DNA from: Clostridium beijerinckii
GTDB taxonomy: Bacteria; Bacillota; Clostridia; Clostridiales; Clostridiaceae
Assembly: GCF_036699995.1 (NCBI RefSeq)
Contig: NZ_CP144906.1
Span: 2,557,001 to 2,621,000, forward strand
Direction: 5' to 3'
Length of the DNA stretch: 64,000 bases
In this document: positions 16,947 through 25,423 of the stretch, piece after piece
How the letters are laid out: the number at the start of each line of letters is the position of its first letter
Position numbering within the stretch: the stretch's first letter is position 1
Position numbers and translations under genes: made by a program
Notes under the pieces: model-generated
What the model was told of the DNA's origin: nothing
The model's input: only the letters and a program-made list of their open reading frames with translations
Database searches by the model: none

Positions 16947-17891
16947 ATGGAAGCAATAATTGAAAGGTGTGCAGGTATAGATGTGCACGAAAGAACAGTA
17001 GTAGTATGTGTTTTAAAGGGTGATTTAAAGAAAAAACCGGAAAAGGAAATAGAGACATTTAATACTACGACTACAGATTTGTTAAAACTTTTAGATTGGA
17101 TTGAAGAAAGAGGCTGTACGCAAGTAGCAATGGAAAGCACAGGCGTATACTGGAAGCCTGTCTGGAATGTATTAGAATCAGGTGATTTTGAAATTATACT
17201 TGCAAATGCTAGACATATAAAGAATCTTCCAGGAAGAAAGACCGACGTGAAAGACGCAGAATGGATAGCTCAATTATTGAGAAGTGGATTAATTAATAAG
17301 AGTTTTGTACCAGATGCACATATAAGAGATCTTAGAGATATAACAAGATATAGGAAGAAAATACTATACGAACTTAATAGAGAGAAGAATAGGATTCATA
17401 AAATTCTAGAGGATTGTAATATAAAGATTTCAAGTTATATTTCAGATATATTTGGAGATACAGGACGAAAAATATTAAATAAAATCATTAATCAAGAAGA
17501 AATTAGAATGACAGACTTAATTGAGATATCAAATGGTAGAGGTAAAGCAAGTATAAGAAAGAAACTAGGAGAAATAAAAGAGGCTGTAAACGGAAAAATA
17601 AGAAACCATCATTTGACAATGATAAAATACAGCTATGATCACATTAGGTTTTTAGAAGAACAAGTAGTCCATATAGAAAAAGAAATAGGTGAATATATAG
17701 AGCCATATTTTGAAGAAGTAGAGATAATAGATACTATACCAGGTATAAACAAGAATGCAGCATCAGTAATAATAGCAGAGATTGGAACTGATATGAGTTA
17801 TTTCCCAACAGATAAGCATCTAACATCATGGGCAGGCCTAAGTCCTGGAAATTGTGAAAGCGCAGGTAAAAAAAAAGAAGTAAAACAATGA
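16947..17891 (+). CDS. IS110 transposase, N-terminal part (frame 1)
   Basis: DEDD recombinase of the IS110 family. RuvC-like domain: CAGIDVHERTVVVCV (first Asp), AMESTGVYWKPVW (Glu), NLPGRKTDVKDAEWIAQLL (Asp pair). C-terminal Transposase_20 domain begins at TIPGINKNAASVIIAEIG, with TSWAGLSPGNCESAGKKK. The frame then ends early at 17891. ATG 16947 is preferred (GGAGAAGG 5 nt upstream) over ATG 16932. Reading -1 at the A9 run 17868-17876 joins it to the next ORF and gives a protein of about 413 aa, the family's normal size. Confidence 0.88.
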   Translation: MEAIIERCAGIDVHERTVVVCVLKGDLKKKPEKEIETFNTTTTDLLKLLDWIEERGCTQVAMESTGVYWKPVWNVLESGDFEIILANARHIKNLPGRKTDVKDAEWIAQLLRSGLINKSFVPDAHIRDLRDITRYRKKILYELNREKNRIHKILEDCNIKISSYISDIFGDTGRKILNKIINQEEIRMTDLIEISNGRGKASIRKKLGEIKEAVNGKIRNHHLTMIKYSYDHIRFLEEQVVHIEKEIGEYIEPYFEEVEIIDTIPGINKNAASVIIAEIGTDMSYFPTDKHLTSWAGLSPGNCESAGKKKEVKQ

Positions 17892-18187
17892 ATGGAGATA
17901 AAGCATTAAAAAGTGTAATGTGTGAATGTGCTTGGGCAGCAAGCATGAGTAAGGATACTAGATTATCAATATGCTATAAGCGATGGGTGAAAAGAATGGG
18001 AAAGAAAAAAGCCACAATAGCATTAGCAAGTTTAATGTTAAGAATATGCTATCAATTGTTAAAGGAAAGAAAAAACTATATAGAATATGGTACTATTTAT
18101 TTAGATAAACTTAGAGAAAAAAGAGAAGAAAGTATGATAAAAATTCTAAAGTCAAAAGGCTATAATATAGAAAAAATCAATAAGTAA
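17888..18187 (+). CDS. IS110 transposase, C-terminal part (-1 frame)
   Basis: NGDKALKSVMCECAWAASMSKDTRL...RWVKRMGKKKATIALASLMLRICYQLL is the standard end of the IS110 Transposase_20 domain. It has no ribosome site of its own; in the -1 frame it continues directly from the A9 slip site as KKKRSKTMNGDKAL. It is either made by slippage (ribosome or RNA polymerase) or shows that the copy is dead by a one-base deletion. Confidence 0.85.
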   Translation: MNGDKALKSVMCECAWAASMSKDTRLSICYKRWVKRMGKKKATIALASLMLRICYQLLKERKNYIEYGTIYLDKLREKREESMIKILKSKGYNIEKINK

Positions 18188-18217
18188 AAGAAACAAATAA
18201 TTTAATATAAGGCTTGG

Positions 18218-18245
18218 ACTAGCCTAAAATAGGCTAGTTTAGTTT
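18218..18245 (+). terminator. Hairpin after IS110 transposase
   Basis: ACTAGCCT and AGGCTAGT flank AAAAT, followed by TTAGTTT. Probable terminator within the right end of the IS. Confidence 0.65.
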
Positions 18246-18290
18246 CCTATTGTCAAATTTAGAGAAAGTGCTGTGAATTTAATTTTCGTA

Positions 18291-18414
18291 GGAAAGTATA
18301 GAATTTTTTGATTTTGAAAGCCAGTGATACCAATGGTTATAAGGATATTGGTCTGTAAAAAATGTTATAAAGAAAGAGTGTGGCGCAGCCACTTTTGTTC
18401 TACAGAAATTTATA
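18291..18414 (+). repeat. R-family repeat, copy a
   Basis: Starts GGAAAGTATAGAATTTT; carries ACCAAT/ATTGGT pairing and the GTGGCGCAGCCAC hairpin at 18380-18392, ending near AGAAATTTATAG. Its 5' end is cut off by the IS110 element and continues at 16681-16691. The following stretch up to 18768 holds no gene I can support. Confidence 0.75.
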
Positions 18415-18768
18415 GGAGTTTTCAGTGTTAATACGTGAGTTTATACTCTTTTATCTGCGCAGCTTATATAGGTAGAGAAAATATGAAGTTAAAGTTAGTT
18501 ATATTAATATTTAACGAAGAGGCTGGTGGTTTTAGAAGATAAGTCTAATAAGAAATTGAGTAAAATCAGGCCACATACCTATAACAATTCTATGTGCTAT
18601 TACTGCTATAAGCCCATAGAATAAAGGAAAAGTCTAGGAATTAATATAAAAGCTATATTAATATATCTTATGAATTAGTATAATAATTAAATAAGATATA
18701 TTATTAAGAAGGAAGGTGAATTAGCTCTGGGTATACTATTAAAGTATGCTGCAGACTAAAATGTAATT

Positions 18769-19260
18769 ATGAATGAAAAGATTAGCACTATAATAAATGA
18801 AATGATAAAATACTATGCTAAAGATCCAAGAAGGGTTAATCACTTTTTAAAGGTATTTTCTTTTGCTAAATCTATAGGGGAAATTGAAAATATAGATAAG
18901 AATACTCAGGAAATTTTAGAAGTAGCTGCAGTAATGCATGATATAGGAATAAAAATTAGTGAAGAAAAATATAATTCTTCTGCTGGAAATTATCAAGAGC
19001 TTGAAGGGCCTCCAGTTGCAAAGGAAATGCTTTCAAAATTTAATTTTAGTGAAGAATTTATTGAAAGAGTATGCTATTTGATTGGGCATCATCATACATA
19101 TAGCAAAATTGATGGTATTGACTATCAAATATTAATAGAAGCCGATTTTTTAGTTAATATTTATGAAGATGAAATAAAAACTCCTCAAATTGAAATTATT
19201 AAAGAAAAGTATTTCAAGACAAAGGCAGGAAATGATTTCTTAGTTAATCTGTATTTGTAA
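18769..19260 (+). CDS. HD-domain phosphohydrolase, 163 aa
   Basis: Metal-dependent HD hydrolase, substrate unknown. Visible metal ligands: RRVNHFLKVFSFA (first His), AVMHDIGIKISE (HD pair, about residues 61-62), GHHHTYS, and a late IEADFLVN (Asp). The size fits the small stand-alone HD proteins. The start ATG 18769 is set by an in-frame stop just upstream; the only strong ribosome site (AGGAAGGTGAA, 18710-18720) lies about 50 nt away behind a hairpin at 18726-18755. Confidence 0.82.
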   Translation: MNEKISTIINEMIKYYAKDPRRVNHFLKVFSFAKSIGEIENIDKNTQEILEVAAVMHDIGIKISEEKYNSSAGNYQELEGPPVAKEMLSKFNFSEEFIERVCYLIGHHHTYSKIDGIDYQILIEADFLVNIYEDEIKTPQIEIIKEKYFKTKAGNDFLVNLYL

Positions 19261-19313
19261 TAATTCTGAAGAGAAAATTATTTGAGAAATGTTTATAAAA
19301 TATGTTGCAATAA

Positions 19314-20495
19314 ATGAGTGACATATTCATATTATGTAGTAAATTTATTAATAAAACAATTAAGGGAATGATAATTGTGAATCTTTGCTATATAATAAAA
19401 AGTTTTAGTCAAATAGATTTACTAAGAAAATTTGTAAAGAGTAATATTAATATAATTGGGATTAATTCAATTTCGGAGTTAAAGGATGATTATTTATTAG
19501 TAATATCTAATAAAGATAGTAACTTTAATGAAGTGATGAACAAATTAACAAATGCTCTTGTTTGGGAAGAATTATATAATTATTTTTATGATTATTCCTT
19601 AGATAGATATATGAAGAATTATGATTTCTATCATTTAAAATATTCCTTGAAAAAAGCGCTAAAACCTGATAATGAAGCGATTGCAGTAGGTTCATCATAT
19701 GCCTTATTTGGAATTGAAGAGAGTGTATTAAATTTTCCGTGTGTTAACTTGTCATTAGCATCACAAGACATTTATTACGCATCTGTAATTGGAAAATATG
19801 CAATTAGTCAAAACAATAGTATTAAAAAGATATTTATTGGAACTGGCTATTATTCATTTTATAATGATTTATCACTTAGCCAAGGTGGTGAATTGATGCG
19901 TTTGACAGACGTATACTACCCAATTTTTAAGGATAAGCATAATTGTAAGGAGTTACCTGGTAATAATTCATGGATTTCATTTAAATATGAAATTTTTGAC
20001 GTGGAACAAATATTGGATTTCTTTTCAAATAATTTTTTTGAAGAATCTGGCGGAAGGTATTTTGCTGGGACAAGAGATAGATTTAAATCGAGAATAGTCT
20101 TTGGAGAAAAAAAGGATGCTAAATGGTTTGAACTTGATGATAGTTTAAAGGAAAAATCAGCATATGAGAGAGCTGATTCACACAATAAGGCTATTAAGTA
20201 TATAGATTCGTATAAAGAAAATATCAATATTATGAATTCATTTGTATCATTTTGCAATGAGAGAAATGTTAAAGTCTACTTGCTTGTATTTCCGGGAACT
20301 AAATTTTATAAAAAATATCTTTTGAAAGAGTATAAGGAATCTTATGCATCAGCTTTAAGTTTAATTAGTGGAGAAATAAGATTTATTGATCTTGACGAGT
20401 TTTGCGTATTTGATGATAAAGATTTTGTAGACATGGACCATTTAGATGAAGGTGGTGCAGTCAAAGTTTCATGGATTATAAATAATCTTAATTGA
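19314..20495 (+). CDS. SGNH-hydrolase-like protein of unknown function, 393 aa
   Basis: I do not recognise a named family. Residues from about 120 read like an SGNH/GDSL core: AIAVGSSYALFGIEES (block I Gly-x-Ser), VNLSLASQDIYYA (block II), KKIFIGTGYYSF, VKVYLLVFPGTKFYKKY, and near the end FVDMDHLDEGGAVKVS (Asp-x-His of block V). The N-terminal 110 residues are separate. No clear ribosome site before ATG 19314; ATG 19368 or a later GTG is possible. It follows the HD gene by 53 bp, so the two may be cotranscribed. Such proteins often act on glycans, which is inference. Confidence 0.6.
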   Translation: MSDIFILCSKFINKTIKGMIIVNLCYIIKSFSQIDLLRKFVKSNINIIGINSISELKDDYLLVISNKDSNFNEVMNKLTNALVWEELYNYFYDYSLDRYMKNYDFYHLKYSLKKALKPDNEAIAVGSSYALFGIEESVLNFPCVNLSLASQDIYYASVIGKYAISQNNSIKKIFIGTGYYSFYNDLSLSQGGELMRLTDVYYPIFKDKHNCKELPGNNSWISFKYEIFDVEQILDFFSNNFFEESGGRYFAGTRDRFKSRIVFGEKKDAKWFELDDSLKEKSAYERADSHNKAIKYIDSYKENINIMNSFVSFCNERNVKVYLLVFPGTKFYKKYLLKEYKESYASALSLISGEIRFIDLDEFCVFDDKDFVDMDHLDEGGAVKVSWIINNLN

Positions 20496-20616
20496 CAGAT
20501 AAAATATTAATTAGATAATTTTAGAGTCATATTCTGAAGAATAGATATTTAAATATTCTTCAGAATATTTATTGTAAGGAATATTAGAATACAGAACACT
20601 TAATCATATATTCTAA

Positions 20617-20937
20617 TTATTCTCTAGAATCGTAACTAGCACATTTAGTTTCGGTATATAATTGGGCTCCATTACCTGCTACTTGTATAGAATCTAAGCT
20701 ACAAAGTTTGTTATAGTTATGATTACATGTTTCAACGTTGCAAGTTAGAGCATCGCATCTTCCTTGAGCATTAGTATTATTAGTTAAATCGCTATAATGA
20801 GATTCTTGTAAAAATGAACCGCAGCAAGTTCCTCTTTCACTACTTGCAGACATTCCACCAATATCAACTCTATTTGAATAGCAAACTCCACTATTGTTAT
20901 GTGAACAATTAGTTACTTCACAATTAATTTTTTCCAC
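20617..20937 (-). CDS. DUF1540 protein with two Cys-rich domains
   Basis: Two repeats of the DUF1540 pattern, C-x3-C-x(n)-C: INCEVTNCSHNNSGVCYSN...GTCCGSF and LTCNVETCNHNYNKLCSLDS...KCASY. The eight or so conserved cysteines suggest metal binding. About 106 aa; GTG 20937 is taken as start because AAAGGAG lies 11 nt upstream, while an upstream GTG at 20946 is too close. Next to the reverse rubrerythrin on the same strand. Function unknown. Confidence 0.85.
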   Translation of the reverse strand: MEKINCEVTNCSHNNSGVCYSNRVDIGGMSASSERGTCCGSFLQESHYSDLTNNTNAQGRCDALTCNVETCNHNYNKLCSLDSIQVAGNGAQLYTETKCASYDSRE

Positions 20938-20981
20938 AAAAAACACACTCCTTTAAGTTAAATCTTAATCTAGTTATAATA

Positions 20982-21527
20982 TTATTTGCTAAAGTATCTA
21001 TCAAGTAAGCCTTTAAATGCTTTACCATGTCTTGCTTCATCTTTACACATTTCATGAACAGTATCATGTATAGCATCTAAATTATGCTCCTTAGCTAAGG
21101 TTGCAAGTTTCTTTTTACCTTCGCAAGCACCATATTCAGCTTCAACTCTAGCACTTAAATTAGATTTAGTATCAGGAACAACAACTTCCCCTAAAAGTTC
21201 TGCGAATTTAGCAGCATGTTCTGCTTCTTCATAAGCAATTCTTTTATATGCTTCACCTACTTCAGGATAACCTTCACGGTCAGCTTGACGGGACATTGCT
21301 AAGTACATTCCGACTTCAGTACATTCACCTATGAAATTAGCTCTTAAACCTTCTAATAATTCATCATTAAGACCGCCAGCAACACCGATTCTATGTTCAT
21401 CAGCAAAATTTAATGAGTCAGTCATTTCCTTGAATTTGTCAGCACCTGCTTTACAGATAGGACAAAAGTCTGGTGGTGTGTCACCTTCATGGATATAACC
21501 ACAAATAGTACAAACAAATCTTTTCAT
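20982..21527 (-). CDS. Reverse rubrerythrin (NADH peroxidase type)
   Basis: Detoxifies H2O2 and O2 in anaerobes. The rubredoxin domain is at the N-terminus ([26 protein letters not shown], two CxxC-type pairs) and is followed by a ferritin-like diiron domain with ExxH motifs ([26 protein letters not shown]). This order is the reverse of ordinary rubrerythrin and is typical of the clostridial oxygen-response protein. 181 aa; ATG with GGAGG. In clostridia such genes are under PerR control; I see no convincing PerR box. Confidence 0.92.
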   Translation of the reverse strand: MKRFVCTICGYIHEGDTPPDFCPICKAGADKFKEMTDSLNFADEHRIGVAGGLNDELLEGLRANFIGECTEVGMYLAMSRQADREGYPEVGEAYKRIAYEEAEHAAKFAELLGEVVVPDTKSNLSARVEAEYGACEGKKKLATLAKEHNLDAIHDTVHEMCKDEARHGKAFKGLLDRYFSK

Positions 21528-21719
21528 TTAAAATTCCTCCATAAACTATTATTGTATTTTTTAGGTATTAAACAACCTTAAAAATAGTATTACCAATTAA
21601 AACAAAAATATTAATATATAATTTTTATTAATTAAATTATTCAGGTGTCGTATAATTTTCTAAATATGTTATAATTTATTGGAGTGATTTAAGAGTGATA
21701 AACAAGGAGGAATTTTTAC

Positions 21720-22373
21720 TTGAATAACAATTTTGAATATATATTATTTGATTTAGATGGAACACTTACTGATTCTGGCGAAGGAATAACTAAATCAGTT
21801 CAATATGCGTTAAAGTCTTTTGGAATTTTAGTTGATGATCTTAAAGAATTAAACAAATTTATTGGACCACCTTTAAAGGATTCATTTAAAGAATATTATA
21901 ACTTCGATGAAGAAAAAGCACAGCTTGGGTTGGTAAAATACAGAGAATATTTTGCTGAAAAAGGTATCTATGAAAATAAGTTATATGATGGAATACCAGA
22001 GCTTCTAGAGGTACTTAAGAAAAATAATAAAAAAATTGTACTTGCTACATCAAAACCAGAAGTGTATGCAAGACAAATTTTACAATACTTTAAAATTGAT
22101 AAGTATTTTGATTTTGCAGCTGGAGCAGATTTTGAAGAAACAAGAGTAAATAAAGGTGATGTAATAAAATATGCTTTACAAGAGGCTAATATTACAGACT
22201 TATCAAAGGTTATCATGGTAGGAGATAGAGAACATGATATTATCGGCGCAAAAGAAAATAATATAAAATCAGTGGGGGTTCTTTATGGTTTTGGAGATGT
22301 TATTGAACTAACCCAAGCCAGAGCAGAATATATAGTTAAGGATACAGAAGAACTATTGAATATTCTTCTTTAA
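21720..22373 (+). CDS. HAD-family phosphatase (phosphoglycolate phosphatase-like)
   Basis: HAD hydrolase: nucleophile motif ILFDLDGTLTDSGEG (residues 8-22), motif II LATSKP, motif III/IV KVIMVGDREHDIIGAKENN. A helical cap lies between, as in the Gph/PpaX group (EGITKSVQYALKSFG, FIGPPL). 217 aa. Starts with TTG at 21720, 10 nt after AAGGAGG; no ATG fits. Substrate cannot be told from sequence. Confidence 0.85.
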   Translation: MNNNFEYILFDLDGTLTDSGEGITKSVQYALKSFGILVDDLKELNKFIGPPLKDSFKEYYNFDEEKAQLGLVKYREYFAEKGIYENKLYDGIPELLEVLKKNNKKIVLATSKPEVYARQILQYFKIDKYFDFAAGADFEETRVNKGDVIKYALQEANITDLSKVIMVGDREHDIIGAKENNIKSVGVLYGFGDVIELTQARAEYIVKDTEELLNILL

Positions 22374-22564
22374 AAAATTATAAATCAGTGATATAAGGAT
22401 AATTATGTTGATACCTTCAATACTCAGTAAAGAAATATAAAAATTAATTTTATTGTAACATCAGTTACGGAAGTAATATGGAATAAACATTATAATAAGA
22501 TTAAAGATAAACAATAAAAACTTAAAAGATAATTCATTAAGATATATGAGAGGAGAATGTCAAC

Positions 22565-22747
22565 ATGATAACTAAGGATTTAACAATAGGAGAAGTAATT
22601 CGTATAAAGGAAAATGCACCACAAATTTTAATGAGCTTTGGAATGGGATGTGTTGGATGCCCATCTGCACAAGCTGAAACAATTGAAGATGCAGTTAAAG
22701 TTCATGGAATAAATTTAGAAGAATTATTAGAACAATTAAATAAATAA
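22565..22747 (+). CDS. DUF1858 protein, 60 aa
   Basis: A stand-alone DUF1858 domain: LTIGEVIRIKENAPQILMSFGMGCVGCPSAQAETIEDAV with the CVGC motif. Such domains accompany redox or hybrid-cluster proteins and are thought to bind metal or a disulfide partner. ATG 22565 after GAGAGGAGA. Own terminator downstream, so probably monocistronic. Confidence 0.87.
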   Translation: MITKDLTIGEVIRIKENAPQILMSFGMGCVGCPSAQAETIEDAVKVHGINLEELLEQLNK

Positions 22748-22760
22748 CATATTTAATAGA

Positions 22761-22792
22761 AAGGCTGCTTAAAACTAAGCGGTCTTTTTTTG
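22761..22792 (+). terminator. Terminator after DUF1858 gene
   Basis: AAGGCTGCTT pairs with AAGCGGTCTT over AAAACT, followed by a T-run. Confidence 0.85.
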
Positions 22793-22924
22793 TACAGAAA
22801 AATATAATCCAGTCAAATCAGTAAATAAATCTTGTAAGTGGCAGAAACACATACTCTGTAAAGTAGATTTTCCAATATTTTATTAAATCAATAGTTTAAA
22901 TGCTATAAGAATAATATTTAAGTG

Positions 22925-23239
22925 TTAGATTATAATATTATCTATAATAAAAAATCGCAGTAAACTATGGTTAAGTGCCGTTTGTGCTTAGCACTCTATT
23001 TATATAAGTTACGTATTGTGCATAGCGCTCTTTTCATATGTGTGGATTTTTTTGCGTATTTATCTTTTTAAGAAAATACGCAAATAATTTAGCAGGCAAA
23101 TAGATTTGTCTTTTATCATTTTTGTTCACTTCAGATCAAGATAAATAGCCTGTTATATAATTCGCGCTTTCAAGGGGCACCTTGCCCATAGATTTATCTG
23201 AGATATTATTTAAAATTTAAATAATCGAGAGGATTTTAT
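22925..23239 (+). promoter_or_regulatory. Structured leader of the racemase/MetE-like cluster
   Basis: A TATAAT at about 22932 is followed by roughly 280 nt without a gene. Hairpins seen: two tandem, similar units TTGTGCTTAGCACTCT (about 22987-23002) and TTGTGCATAGCGCTCT (about 23017-23032), then TGCGTATTT/AAAATACGCA (about 23052-23082), AGCAGGC/GCCTGTT, and GGGCACCTTGCCC near the start. It fits none of the riboswitch or T-box consensus patterns I know. Confidence 0.45.
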
Positions 23240-24415
23240 ATGAAAACTATTGAAAAAGAGTTTGTGGTTATTGCAGAGGGAAAATCATCTGAAACATGTT
23301 TGCAAGAATTTAACAGGATAGATATTAATTTGACTCAGCTAAGAAAAAACGTAGATATTTTAAGAAGCACCTTAAATCCAGGAGTGAAATTTATGGCTGT
23401 TGTAAAAGGGGATGCATATGGACATGGATTAGTTCCTATAGCTCAGGAACTGGAAAAATGTAAATGTGATGCAATTGGAGTTGTGAGGCTGACTGAAGCT
23501 ATTGCTTTAAGAAAAGGAAAAATTAAAATTCCAGTGGTAATATTGGCACCTTTAATGCCATCTCAATGCCAATGGGTTGTAGAGCATAATATTAGCGTAA
23601 TGGTAGATAATGAGAAGATTGTTTCTGCGTTAGATAAAGAGGCCGTATCTAAAGATAAGATGGTTGACGTGCATATAAAAGTTAATACAGGCTTGAATAG
23701 GTATGGAATTGAAACAGATGAAGTCGTAAGGTTTATTCATATTATCAATGAAAAATATCCTCATATAAATATAAAAGGTATATATACTCATTTCAAAGAT
23801 CCAGAATATAATGAGCAGTTCACGTATGATCAAATGATGAAATTTAATAAGGTTTTGAAGAAACTTGAAGAAGTGAATTTAAGACCTCCAATTGCACATG
23901 CAGCTGGATCAGCAGGAATACTTATGTATCCAGAATCACATTATGATATGGTAAGATGTGGACTGATATTATATGGGCTTGAGCATAAGCCAGATGAAAA
24001 AATGCTGCCTGAAGGAGTAAGTCCTATTATGTCTGTAAAAAGTAAAATCATAAAATTGGATAAGGTTAAAGCAAATGCATCTGGAGGATATGGTGATAAC
24101 TTTATAGCTAAAAGAGATAGTGTTGTTGCAGTTGTTGGAATAGGTTACGGAGATGGCATATCTAGAGGTTGGAAAGAAGTTTTAATTGCAGGAAAAAGGG
24201 TCCCAGTAGTAAATTACTTTATGGATGGTATACTTGTTGATGTTACAGATATAAAGGAAAAAGTAAAAGAATTTGATGAAGCAGTCATAATAGGAAAACA
24301 AGGAGATGAATCAATCAGTTGGGAAGATGCTTGCCAGAGTATGAATTCATATATGGATGAGCAATTCCAAAGAATTACTGAAAGAGTACCAAAACATTAT
24401 TTTATTTATAAATGA
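23240..24415 (+). CDS. Alanine racemase-like PLP enzyme
   Basis: Fold-type III PLP enzyme. PLP lysine in FMAVVKGDAYGHGLVP (about Lys55; the usual alanine racemase text is KANAYGHG), LNRYGIE, HAAGSAGILMYP, VRCGLILYGL, catalytic-tyrosine region VGIGYGDGISRGW, and NYFMDGILVDVTD. 391 aa, a little longer than housekeeping Alr because of an N-terminal extension. First gene of a cluster with a LysR regulator and two MetE-like proteins, so the substrate may be an amino acid other than alanine (inference). ATG 23240 after GAGAGG. Confidence 0.82.
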   Translation: MKTIEKEFVVIAEGKSSETCLQEFNRIDINLTQLRKNVDILRSTLNPGVKFMAVVKGDAYGHGLVPIAQELEKCKCDAIGVVRLTEAIALRKGKIKIPVVILAPLMPSQCQWVVEHNISVMVDNEKIVSALDKEAVSKDKMVDVHIKVNTGLNRYGIETDEVVRFIHIINEKYPHINIKGIYTHFKDPEYNEQFTYDQMMKFNKVLKKLEEVNLRPPIAHAAGSAGILMYPESHYDMVRCGLILYGLEHKPDEKMLPEGVSPIMSVKSKIIKLDKVKANASGGYGDNFIAKRDSVVAVVGIGYGDGISRGWKEVLIAGKRVPVVNYFMDGILVDVTDIKEKVKEFDEAVIIGKQGDESISWEDACQSMNSYMDEQFQRITERVPKHYFIYK

Positions 24416-24470
24416 TAAAATCTAGATTATAATATCAAATAAAGGATTTTAGCTGAAAGGGGGGAAAACA

Positions 24471-25403
24471 TTGACTTTGCAACAATTAAAATATGCTCTT
24501 GAAATTGCAAGGTGCGGGTCAATAAACGAGGCAGCTAAAAAATTATTTATATCCCAGCCAAGTCTATCTAATTCAATAAGAGAACTTGAAAGTGAACTAG
24601 GAATTGTAATATTTGAGAGGACAAATAGAGGAATTAGTATTTCTTCAGATGGGATTGAATTCTTAGGGTATGCCCGCCAAATAAGTGAACAAGCTGAATT
24701 TATTGAGGACCGCTATCATGGAAGAAAAGAAAAGATTATGCATTTCTCTGTGTCAACTCAGCATTATGCTTTTGTTGTAAATGCATTTACAAGACTCTTA
24801 AAAGAAATTGAAACAAATCAGTATGAGTTTAATTTAAGAGAAACAAAGACATATGAAATAATAGATGATGTAAAGACTCTTCGTAGTGATGTTGGAATTT
24901 TATATATTAATGAAGTAAACTCTAAAGTTATGAATAGAATTTTTAGTGATAGTAATTTGAAATTTACTCCACTTTTTAATGCAAATCCACATATAATCAT
25001 CAGTAATAATCATCCTCTTTCTACTAAAGAAAGTATTACTACTAATGAGATGTTAGAATTTACTTATGTAACATTTGAACAGGGAATTAATAATTCATTT
25101 AATTTTTCAGAAGAAATGATGAATATGGCTAATGTACCTAAAAGCATTAAAGTTATTGATAGAGCAACACTTTCAACTTTATTAACCAGTACAGATAGTT
25201 ATACGATTGGAACAGGATTTATAGACTCTGATTTTGATGAAAGCAAACTTAAAGCAATACCAATAGAATGTGATGAAATTTTCACAGTTGGATGGATAGC
25301 CCATAAGGATATTAAGCTTAATAAAATAACAACGCGCTACATTGAGATTTTAAACGAAATTATTTCAACAAGTTATTTCGACTTAAATTATTATCTGTTA
25401 TAG
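24471..25403 (+). CDS. LysR-family transcriptional regulator
   Basis: N-terminal winged helix: LQQLKYALEIARCGSINEAAKKLFISQPSLSNSIRELESELGI, then a LysR substrate-binding domain (HFSVSTQHYAFVVNAF onward). 310 aa. TTG start at 24471 after AAAGGGGGG. It lies inside the cluster, between the racemase-like gene (55 bp) and the first MetE-like gene (20 bp), same strand, so it probably controls the cluster in response to an amino-acid-like ligand. Confidence 0.9.
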   Translation: MTLQQLKYALEIARCGSINEAAKKLFISQPSLSNSIRELESELGIVIFERTNRGISISSDGIEFLGYARQISEQAEFIEDRYHGRKEKIMHFSVSTQHYAFVVNAFTRLLKEIETNQYEFNLRETKTYEIIDDVKTLRSDVGILYINEVNSKVMNRIFSDSNLKFTPLFNANPHIIISNNHPLSTKESITTNEMLEFTYVTFEQGINNSFNFSEEMMNMANVPKSIKVIDRATLSTLLTSTDSYTIGTGFIDSDFDESKLKAIPIECDEIFTVGWIAHKDIKLNKITTRYIEILNEIISTSYFDLNYYLL

Positions 25404-25423
25404 CAGTTTAAATGGAGGAAAAT

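Larger units (their letters stand above)
16692..18294 (+). mobile_element. IS110-family insertion sequence, about 1.6 kb
   Basis: Contains an IS110-type DEDD transposase split by a frameshift, about 255 nt of non-coding left end and about 100 nt of right end. No terminal inverted repeats, as expected for this family. Boundaries come from the direct repeat TAGGAA at 16686-16691 and 18289-18294 and from the interrupted R repeat: joining TTGTCTAGGAA (left) to AAGTATAGAATTTT (right) restores the R sequence seen at 28946. Exact ends within TAGGAA cannot be decided. Confidence 0.85.

Noticed and set aside
16838..17140. Antisense open frame over the start of the IS110 transposase
   Set aside because: Shadow of the transposase frame, Cys/Ser-rich without any family pattern or ribosome site.
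23150..23239. Possible T-box leader before the racemase-like gene
   Set aside because: GGGGCACCTTGCCC is not the T-box TGGNACCGCG bulge, and no specifier-loop or antiterminator layout is visible.
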